NCBI GenBank assembly: GCA_021775355.1
Contig: JAJFHZ010000006.1
Span: forward strand, 124,001-188,000
Direction: 5' to 3'
Source of the DNA: Amylibacter sp.
GTDB taxonomy: Bacteria > Pseudomonadota > Alphaproteobacteria > Rhodobacterales > Rhodobacteraceae
DNA: 64,000 bases
Shown one piece after another: positions 57,765 through 64,000 of the stretch. The notes below the pieces were generated by a model that searched no databases, had not been told where the DNA came from, and saw only the letters and a list, made by a program, of their open reading frames with translations. The stretch's first letter is position 1; each line of letters starts with the position of its first letter. Made by a program: the position numbers and the translations under genes.

Positions 57765-59021
57765 TTAAGTGGTGAACCTGTTAACTTGAAACGGTGAATA
57801 GTCGGCGTTTACCGGGCGGTTCAGCAACATATCCGTAACGACCTCGCCGGTTTTAGGTGCCATCATCAACCCATAGTGGCTATGTCCAAAAGCCGCGAAC
57901 AGGCCTTTGTACGATGGAACCTCACCCAGAAACGGTAGGCTGTCGGGGGATGATGGGCGCACGCCTGACCATGATTTCACACCTTCAAGCTTGATGTCGG
58001 GCATGATCCGCTTGGCACATGACATCAGCATATCGATCCGTTTTTGGTTAGGGGGTGCGTCCAGCCCCGCAAACTCTGCAGTTCCCGCAATGCGCAAGCC
58101 TGCGTTCATCGAACTGGCGACGCATTTCAGGTCCATATCCATTACGGAATTGTTCAACCTAACGCCCGCATCTGGGAATTCGACATGATAACCGCGTTCC
58201 GCTTCCAGCGGGACCTTCACGCCCAACGGGGCCAGTAACATGCCGGACCATGCGCCTGCGGCCAACACAATCTTGGGGGCTTTATATACCCCTTCGGATG
58301 TCTCAACCGTCCACTCACCACTTTCATCCGGCTTTATTTGCGTAACATCAGCGTGCAGAAACTCTCCGCCCAAAGCGGTAAATTTCTGGAATAAAACCTG
58401 ACCGATTTTACCCGGTTCCAGACTGCGCGCCTGACCTTTGGTCACAATTGCCGTTTTGAAATCCAGTGAAAGCGCAGGTTCCAGCTGTCGCAACTCTGCG
58501 CCATCAATTCTTTCGATCGTGGCACCTTTTTCCCTTTTCAATGCGTAATCTATCGCATCAATATCTGCTGCATCCGGATTTCGAAAAGCATGGACATAAT
58601 AGCTGTCCTTGATCAGACCCTCAAACCCGGTGCCCGCCAACAGCTTTCTGTAAAGCGCGATGTTGTTTTGGTTCAAGGTTTCCATCGCATCGGACACCTC
58701 GCGCACACGCCGTATTTTACCCTGCTTCAAGAAGGTCCATGTCCATGGAAAAAGCCGTGGAAAATACGACGGCCGTATAAAGAGCGGCCCATCCTCTTTC
58801 AACAACCAGCCGGGAATATTTCGCCAAGCTCCGGGAACGGATTGCGGCACCACCGACCAAGGGGAAATAACACCCGCATTGCCGTAAGAGGCACCCTGTC
58901 CGGGTTCATCGCGGTCGATCAAGCGCACTTCAACGCCTTCTTTTACCAAGGCCAATGCCGTGCAAATACCGACAATTCCAGCCCCCACAATCGTGGTTTT
59001 CGGGTCTTTTGACCTGCTCAT
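57765..59021 (-). CDS. DadA-like FAD-dependent D-amino-acid dehydrogenase (module B)
   Basis: 418 residues. FAD motif TTIVGAGIVGICTALAL and GASYGNAGVISPWSVVPQ match the module A paralog; RPSSPDSLPFLGEVPS near the C-terminus too. The two are clearly related but diverged. It probably oxidises an amino acid (D- or N-substituted) in the module served by the TAXI-type transporter. It begins 18 bases after the permease stop. Confidence 0.87.
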   Translation of the reverse strand: MSRSKDPKTTIVGAGIVGICTALALVKEGVEVRLIDRDEPGQGASYGNAGVISPWSVVPQSVPGAWRNIPGWLLKEDGPLFIRPSYFPRLFPWTWTFLKQGKIRRVREVSDAMETLNQNNIALYRKLLAGTGFEGLIKDSYYVHAFRNPDAADIDAIDYALKREKGATIERIDGAELRQLEPALSLDFKTAIVTKGQARSLEPGKIGQVLFQKFTALGGEFLHADVTQIKPDESGEWTVETSEGVYKAPKIVLAAGAWSGMLLAPLGVKVPLEAERGYHVEFPDAGVRLNNSVMDMDLKCVASSMNAGLRIAGTAEFAGLDAPPNQKRIDMLMSCAKRIMPDIKLEGVKSWSGVRPSSPDSLPFLGEVPSYKGLFAAFGHSHYGLMMAPKTGEVVTDMLLNRPVNADYSPFQVNRFTT

Positions 59022-59038
59022 AACGATGCCTTTTTATG

Positions 59039-61270
59039 TTAGCCAGCACTTGGTGCAGGCGTATTTTCACGGCGTTGGCTTAAGACTTGTTGCAAGATAA
59101 CAGGCGCAAACAACACCAGAGACAACAGATCACTGCTGCCGCTTGGCGCAACCAACAGCAACCCTGCAATCGCCATCAACAAGCGCCAAAGGCCCTTCAA
59201 CGGTGTCAGGTAATATCCGGAAACGGCTGTGGCAATTGCGAAGACCCCCAGCGCACATGTTAGGGATACCTGCAAGAATGAGGTCAACGTGAAATATTCG
59301 GGTAGAACAATCAGCATTGTAGGTGCGTATACAAACACCATAGGAACCATCAACTTGCCCAAGCCCAATGTAAACGCGCTGATCCCTGTTCGAAATGGAT
59401 TTGCGTTGGCAATACCCGCCGCAGCATAGGCCGACGCACATACCGGTGGCGTAATTTCAGAAATCACCCCGTAATAAAGTACAAACATATGGGTCGCCAA
59501 TGGCGGCACGCCAAGCCCTGTCAGTGCCGGTTGGGCCACAGAGACCAACATAATATAAAGTGCAGTCGTCGGCAGACCAGCCCCCATCAGGATACAGGCA
59601 ATTGCAATCATCACTAGTGACAGGAATTGCTGGATCGATGGTTGTGAAAAAGTATCAGACGGGATCCAACCCAACAGTGCGTGAAATAATACCGACATAT
59701 CGGCAGCACCTTCGGTGACCATAAAGCCCAAACGAAAACCGATACCCGTGGTGTTGATCACGCCCACAACGATCCCCACGGCGGCCGATGCCGCCCCCAC
59801 AGCCAGTGCATATTGCACACCAACATGGAAGCTGTCGAACAGTTCGGAAAAGCCTTTGCGTTCGCCCTTGTGCATCATGGATACGGCAACACAAGCCGCA
59901 AGTACTCCTGCGATCTCGGGCGAAAACCCTTCCCCGCTATAGGGTGACGCTTTCCAAAATATAAAGGCGAGTAGGCCAAAAGGTGCGATCAAAGTAAGCG
60001 GCTTTCTGAACGAACAAAATCCCACAACAATGCAGAGCGACAATCCCATAAAGGCCGCCATATTTGGTGAATAGCCGGAAAATAGGACAACCAGCAATGC
60101 GATCAAAGGAATGATTGTGAACCAGCCGCCGCGCCAAACTTTTATGAAGCGTGGTAATTCTTCCTTGGCGTAGGATCTTAGCCCCAAGCGTTTGGCGGTA
60201 AAATGCACGATCGACATCACACCGATGTAGTGCATCGTCGCAGGTACGATCGCAGCAATCACAATCGTTGTGTAAGGTACTTCAAGATACTCGGCCATCA
60301 GAAAGCTTGCAGCACCCATAATTGGTGGTGTAATTTGTCCACCGGCACTTGCCGCGGCTTCAACACCGCCCGCAAAATGCCCCGGATACCCCATGCGTTT
60401 CATATTAGGAATTGTCAGCGAGCCTGTAGATACGGTGTTTGCGATTGAAGACCCTGAAATGGTTCCGAAAAATGCGGATGACACAACAGAAACTTTTGCA
60501 GGGCCGCCGGTATATCTGCCCGCGAGCATCATCGCGTTGTCGACGAAAAACTGACCCAGCCCCATCCGTTGGGCCACCACACCAAACAGCACAAAGTGGA
60601 ATACGACCGTGGACACGACCCAAAGAGTGACGCCAAAGATGCCTTCGAACGGGAAGTACATATTGTTCACGAACTGCACCCAATTCACACCCGGATGCCG
60701 CAAGATTTGTGCGGGCATATAGGGGCCAAACAAGGCGTAAGACATAAAGACAAGGATAATCAACGGCAGCACAAACCCGATGGTTCGGCGCGCTATTTCA
60801 AGAACTGTTAAAATAAGAATAGTGCCGAAAAAAACGTCAATTTTCGTGGGGTTACCTTGTCGCAGCATTTGTTCGGGAATGTCCAAACCAAAGCCTGAAA
60901 ATCCTGTCCAGCTGAACCACAAAAACATCGAAGCCGCGATGCCCAACACCGCGAAAACCCAGTCATAAAGCGGGATATTGCCGGGTTTGAAAGTTGAATG
61001 CGGATTGTAAGCCAGATTATTCGCACTTTTGAACAATGGGAATCCGATGAAGATGAATAGGAAAAGACCCGACAAATGTATACCCATGTGAACGTAATCA
61101 ACAGGTGTCCCAAATCCGGCCGTCCAAAGATGGTAAATAGCGAAAGCAACGGTAGCCCAGTAAATCACCCGGGTGATTTTCGGACCATTTTCACGCGTGT
61201 TCAACGACGTGTCGTATTTTTTCTCAATCTCTTCGAGGGTTTTTTGGTCTATTTCAGTGTTTAGGGACAT
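59039..61270 (-). CDS. TRAP transporter permease, fused 4TM/12TM (TAXI-type partner)
   Basis: 743 residues from the ATG at 61270 (GTG at 61285 possible). DctQ-like and DctM-like parts are joined, the form that works with TAXI binding proteins. Motifs: FFGTISGSSIANTVSTGSL, GGQITPPIMGAASFLMAEYL, GAGLPTTALYIMLVSVAQP and EITPPVCASAYAAAGIANAN. About sixteen to eighteen helices. Sodium-driven import of an acid or amino acid is expected. It lies downstream of the binding protein gene, after a terminator-like hairpin. Confidence 0.92.
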   Translation of the reverse strand: MSLNTEIDQKTLEEIEKKYDTSLNTRENGPKITRVIYWATVAFAIYHLWTAGFGTPVDYVHMGIHLSGLFLFIFIGFPLFKSANNLAYNPHSTFKPGNIPLYDWVFAVLGIAASMFLWFSWTGFSGFGLDIPEQMLRQGNPTKIDVFFGTILILTVLEIARRTIGFVLPLIILVFMSYALFGPYMPAQILRHPGVNWVQFVNNMYFPFEGIFGVTLWVVSTVVFHFVLFGVVAQRMGLGQFFVDNAMMLAGRYTGGPAKVSVVSSAFFGTISGSSIANTVSTGSLTIPNMKRMGYPGHFAGGVEAAASAGGQITPPIMGAASFLMAEYLEVPYTTIVIAAIVPATMHYIGVMSIVHFTAKRLGLRSYAKEELPRFIKVWRGGWFTIIPLIALLVVLFSGYSPNMAAFMGLSLCIVVGFCSFRKPLTLIAPFGLLAFIFWKASPYSGEGFSPEIAGVLAACVAVSMMHKGERKGFSELFDSFHVGVQYALAVGAASAAVGIVVGVINTTGIGFRLGFMVTEGAADMSVLFHALLGWIPSDTFSQPSIQQFLSLVMIAIACILMGAGLPTTALYIMLVSVAQPALTGLGVPPLATHMFVLYYGVISEITPPVCASAYAAAGIANANPFRTGISAFTLGLGKLMVPMVFVYAPTMLIVLPEYFTLTSFLQVSLTCALGVFAIATAVSGYYLTPLKGLWRLLMAIAGLLLVAPSGSSDLLSLVLFAPVILQQVLSQRRENTPAPSAG

Positions 61271-61341
61271 GATGATCTCGGGCACATAATTGTTGGGGGT
61301 AAGCCGTATCAGAATGCCTTAAACGGGCTGTCGGCTGATGG

Positions 61342-61366
61342 AAAAAGGGCGGCAACTACGCCGCCC
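61342..61366 (-). terminator. Terminator-like hairpin between the TAXI protein and permease genes
   Basis: On the minus strand GGGCGGC (61366-61360) pairs with GCCGCCC (61353-61347) around a 6-base loop, a perfect 7-bp stem followed by TTTTT. It would reduce permease expression relative to the binding protein. Confidence 0.8.
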
Positions 61367-61379
61367 GATCTCAGGGAGA

Positions 61380-62393
61380 TTACTTAAGCATGCCCATTTC
61401 TTTGTAGAAACGTTCTGCGCCCGGGTGCAATGGCACACCGATACCTGCAACACCGTCCAATGAAGTTTCCAGTGTGATCGCTTTACCTTTGGCGTGACCG
61501 TTATCCAACAGCTTGCGGGCTGTATCTGACCATAAGGCTTTGGTGATTTCATAAATCAGTTCTTCGTCCTGATTTGCGTTTGTCACAAAAATTCCGCTTA
61601 CCGCCAATGTGTTCACGTCGTAATCAATACCGGCATAAGTACCTGCCGGAATTTGTGAACGAATGTAGTATGGAACGCTTTTATTGCCCATTGTGATCTC
61701 TTCGTCGGTCCAATTGTATAACTCCATGCCTTTGGTATTGTCCAACTGGATCATCGCGGCCACTGGTGTGCCTGCGGCATAGAAATAAGCATCCAACTGG
61801 CCATCAGCAATGCGTTCGGCACTTTGAGAATTGTTCAATTCCGCTTCATCGATGTTGTCTCGGTTCACACCGTGATCCGCCAGAATAAGCTCAACGGCGA
61901 TTTGTGTGCCTGAACCCGCTTGTGCAATACCAACACGTTTGCCCTTCAGATCGGCGATACCGTTCAACTTGACACCTTTTGGTGATACCAGATGCAGGTC
62001 TTCTGGGTATAGGTTTGCAATGATACGAAGATCAGGTTTTGCATTGCCTTCGAACTTTCCGATGCCGTTATAGGCAAAGTGCAATGTGGCTGCACCCGAC
62101 AGGCCCGCTTCCATTTGACCGGCTTGAATGGCGTTTACGTTATGTGCGGACGCATTGGTTGATTGCGCCATCGCCACAAGACCGGGAACGCCGCAGTTAC
62201 CACCTTCACCACAAGCGCGAGAGCCCGGAGGGTTTGAGATCGCATTGGCAATAATGCCGCCAATCGGGAAATATGTCCCACCCGCACCACCAGTCCCGAT
62301 GCGAAAGAATTTCATCTCTTGGGCCACTACAGATGTGCCCAACAATGCGGCGCCCAATACTGCGGCACCCGCTATTTTTCTAATTGTCTTCAT
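61380..62393 (-). CDS. TAXI family TRAP transporter solute-binding protein
   Basis: 337 residues with a signal peptide (cut after about residue 24, SVVA then QEM). The TAXI signature follows: FRIGTGGAGGTYFPIGGIIA, then DLKGKRVGIAQAGSGTQIAV. It is the periplasmic binding protein for the fused permease. Known TAXI ligands include glutamate-like compounds and other acids; the ligand here is unknown. Divergent from the LysR gene at 62576 with 182 bases between. Confidence 0.92.
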   Translation of the reverse strand: MKTIRKIAGAAVLGAALLGTSVVAQEMKFFRIGTGGAGGTYFPIGGIIANAISNPPGSRACGEGGNCGVPGLVAMAQSTNASAHNVNAIQAGQMEAGLSGAATLHFAYNGIGKFEGNAKPDLRIIANLYPEDLHLVSPKGVKLNGIADLKGKRVGIAQAGSGTQIAVELILADHGVNRDNIDEAELNNSQSAERIADGQLDAYFYAAGTPVAAMIQLDNTKGMELYNWTDEEITMGNKSVPYYIRSQIPAGTYAGIDYDVNTLAVSGIFVTNANQDEELIYEITKALWSDTARKLLDNGHAKGKAITLETSLDGVAGIGVPLHPGAERFYKEMGMLK

Positions 62394-62575
62394 TGGTATT
62401 CTCCCTTGTTAACTCTGCCGTCTTGAAACCATGATTTAGGGAATCAGATTGGCTTTCTATCCGTTAGAAGGACAATCCTAGACAAAAGCTTTATAAAGAC
62501 AAATTTTAAATTCTTTGATATCCATAAATTTACCTTATACCCTAGACTATATATTGGAAAAACGGAAGCTATATC

Positions 62576-63526
62576 GTGAACCTAAAACAACTCACCGCAT
62601 TCAGAGAAGTGATGCTGACAGGATCGGTATCCGAGGCTGCGCGGAGCCTATATCGCACACAACCCGCCATAAGCTTTCAGCTGTCCAGCCTGGAACGAGA
62701 ACTTGGAAACCCCTTATTCATAAGGCGTGGTGGGCGCTTGCACCCCATGCCAGAAGCGCATTACCTGTTTGAAGAAGCCGGATCGATCTTGGATCAACTT
62801 TCGGTAACCGAGCGCAATATGAAAAGTCTGCACGAGTTAAAAAGCGGTATGCTCACGATTGTCTGCATGCCGGGCCCGTCTGTGTTCTTTTTACCCAAAC
62901 TCATCAGTGAATTTGTCAAAGATCATGAAGATATCGATGTAAAACTTATCACCCGCACCTCTCGGCAAGTGGAACAGATTGTATCCTCGCAGCATTATGA
63001 TGTGGGCCTTGCCGACGGAGATTTAACTTCATTGGCCTATACAAGCCTTGTGAAACATGATGTCGTTAATTGCGACTGCCTATGTGCGATGCCGATCAAC
63101 GACCCCTTGGCAAAAAAGGATTTCATCACGCCTCAGGATTTGTCTGGGCGACCCATGTCCAGTCTCCATTCGGATCACCCCCTGAGTGTAAAAATCGAAA
63201 GCATATTCCAACAGGCAGGCGCAGAGTACAACCTACGTTTTGAAGCCCAGTTTTTCTTTCCGCTTTTTACGTTTGTGGAAAACGGATTGGCCTATGCCAT
63301 TGTGGATGCCATCAGTGCCAATAGCTACAGTGTATACAGAGAGGGTAATGAAAAACTTATCTTCAAACCCATGCGCCCGAACATACATCTTGCAGTTTCC
63401 ATCATGACCCCATCACACCGCCCAACTTCCAATTTGGCTAAAGCGTTTTCACAATTCTTGCGCACAGAATTGCGCTGTATTGCAAAATATGATCCAAACA
63501 CGAAGACACCTTCGGCGGCTGAATGA
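62576..63526 (+). CDS. LysR-family regulator, likely of module B
   Basis: 316 residues from a GTG. Helix-turn-helix SVSEAARSLYRTQPAISFQL near residue 18-37, followed by a ligand-binding domain. It is divergent from the TAXI transporter gene, so it probably regulates module B. A pseudogene of a D-cysteine desulfhydrase-like enzyme starts 11 bases after its stop on the same strand. Confidence 0.87.
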   Translation: MNLKQLTAFREVMLTGSVSEAARSLYRTQPAISFQLSSLERELGNPLFIRRGGRLHPMPEAHYLFEEAGSILDQLSVTERNMKSLHELKSGMLTIVCMPGPSVFFLPKLISEFVKDHEDIDVKLITRTSRQVEQIVSSQHYDVGLADGDLTSLAYTSLVKHDVVNCDCLCAMPINDPLAKKDFITPQDLSGRPMSSLHSDHPLSVKIESIFQQAGAEYNLRFEAQFFFPLFTFVENGLAYAIVDAISANSYSVYREGNEKLIFKPMRPNIHLAVSIMTPSHRPTSNLAKAFSQFLRTELRCIAKYDPNTKTPSAAE

Positions 63527-63537
63527 AAGGCACATCC

Positions 63538-63699
63538 ATGAACAACACCCCAGAATTGCTGTCTCGTTTTGTATGCGCAAACCTGATGACAGGTGCCACT
63601 CCGCTAGAGCCCCTGCATTGATTATCTTTTCATCTTGACGTTGATCTGTGGATCAAGCGCGACAATCTTAGCGAACAGGCCAACAAAGGTAGGAAAATC
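63538..63699 (+). pseudogene. Truncated D-cysteine desulfhydrase/ACC deaminase-like gene
   Basis: From the ATG at 63538 the frame reads NNTPELLSRFVCANLMTG and ATPLEPLH, then TGA, then LSFHLDVDLWIKRDNLSEQA and NKGRKI, and then loses similarity. Family members read TPLEPLPRLSxHLGVDLWIKRDDLTG...GGNKxRKL, so the TGA probably arose from an arginine CGA codon and the rest of the gene is deleted. The PLP lysine would be in the lost or damaged NKxRK segment. A good ribosome binding site (GAAAGG) remains. It was probably once co-transcribed with the LysR gene. A dead D-amino-acid enzyme fits the theme of the region. Confidence 0.75.
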
Positions 63700-63750
63700 C
63701 ATTGTGTATTACAATTTTGTTCATCCTTTGTAATGCCTTTATGCGTCCAA

Positions 63751-64000
63751 TCACGATGTTATCTCTTTTTCAGATACAGCTGCCAATGAGGCCAATTCCC
63801 CCAAGGTGACGGGTTTCAGTGGCGCACGAATGCGGTATGATCCAATCTGCTCCGGGTGAATACCTGTTTCCTCGGCCAATATTTCAGTCACGGTAGCCCC
63901 GCAATAACGGCCCTGACACGGCCCCATACCGGAGCGCCCAAATGCTTTTGTTTGATTAGGCCCTTTGCAGCCTAATGCAACATAGCTGCGAATATCATCT
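63751..64000 (-). CDS. HcnB/opine-oxidase-like FAD-NAD(P) oxidoreductase, C-terminal part (cut by window edge)
   Basis: The minus strand is open from the window end to TGA at 63751, about 83 residues. It carries the BFD-like [2Fe-2S] cysteine pattern ALGCKGPNQTKAFGRSGMGP, then CQGRYCGATVTEILAE, and ends in RIRAPLKPVTLGELASLAA. This matches the C-terminus of HcnB, opine/octopine oxidase subunit A and D-hydroxyproline dehydrogenase large subunits, which oxidise secondary amines or glycine. The rest of the gene is outside the window. Confidence 0.8.
   Translation of the reverse strand, partial: DDIRSYVALGCKGPNQTKAFGRSGMGPCQGRYCGATVTEILAEETGIHPEQIGSYRIRAPLKPVTLGELASLAAVSEKEITS

Overview
The window reads as a chromosomal segment of a marine alphaproteobacterium, most likely a Rhodobacterales (Roseobacter-type) organism with moderate G+C (judged by eye, not computed). 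The evidence is the gene order bamE / DUF177 / rpmF / plsX / fabH / ihfA / merR / tRNA-Pro, a B12-dependent class II ribonucleotide reductase, a ChpT-type phosphotransferase, a Fur/Mur regulator lacking the C-terminal CxxC motifs, and several TRAP/TAXI transporters with amino-acid and methylamine catabolic genes. No insertion sequence, phage, integrase, CRISPR array or replication origin was recognised.

Left part (1-31 kb) is mainly housekeeping. It starts with the N-terminal part of an OlsB-like acyltransferase cut by the window edge, then methionine sulfoxide repair (msrB), outer-membrane assembly (bamE), and the ribosomal/lipid block rpmF-plsX-fabH-ihfA-merR. A tandem-domain dCTP deaminase and a fumarylacetoacetase-family enzyme follow. 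An AT-rich island at 7.7-9.1 kb holds a frameshifted RTX calcium-binding gene bracketed by two copies of a roughly 55-bp direct repeat. Next come a GH25 lysozyme lipoprotein, pyrE, bioY, selO, an MFS exporter, nrdJ, a double cold-shock protein overlapping a DUF192 gene, pdxH, and a tightly packed fabI / gpt / PLP-enzyme / threonine-dehydratase-like series. A lytic transglycosylase, M20 amidohydrolase, mazG, a DEDD exonuclease, and an iron-binding protein gene follow; the last has a clear palindromic operator inside its promoter. Three tRNA genes are present: Pro(GGG), Thr(CGT) and Pro(TGG). The Thr gene has a badly mismatched T-stem.

Middle part (31-48 kb) carries fur/mur-eno, a ThiE-like protein, an ornithine-lipid type olsB-olsA pair, chpT, gamma carbonic anhydrase, gmk, yicC, a class II DAHP synthase, and a one-carbon/ketone-body group (GlxA-type regulator, dimethylglycine/sarcosine dehydrogenase, 3-hydroxybutyrate dehydrogenase). 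An orphan membrane histidine kinase, a PQQ-type sugar dehydrogenase and a glyoxalase follow. A PAS_5-family pseudogene remnant lies between yicC and the DAHP synthase.

Right part (48.5-64 kb) is the most distinctive. Two catabolic modules face each other. Module A (plus strand) is a DadA-like flavoprotein, a three-gene TRAP transporter, a BASS-like permease, RidA and an Asp/Glu-racemase-family enzyme, with a divergent LysR gene. Module B (minus strand) is a second racemase-family enzyme, a second DadA-like flavoprotein, a fused TRAP permease and a TAXI binding protein, with its own divergent LysR gene. The two racemase genes converge. Beyond module B lie a dead D-cysteine desulfhydrase-like gene and the end of an HcnB/opine-oxidase-like flavoprotein. 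The coherent reading is import, racemisation and oxidative deamination of amino acids (probably D-forms or modified forms), with RidA removing reactive imines. The substrates cannot be deduced from sequence alone.
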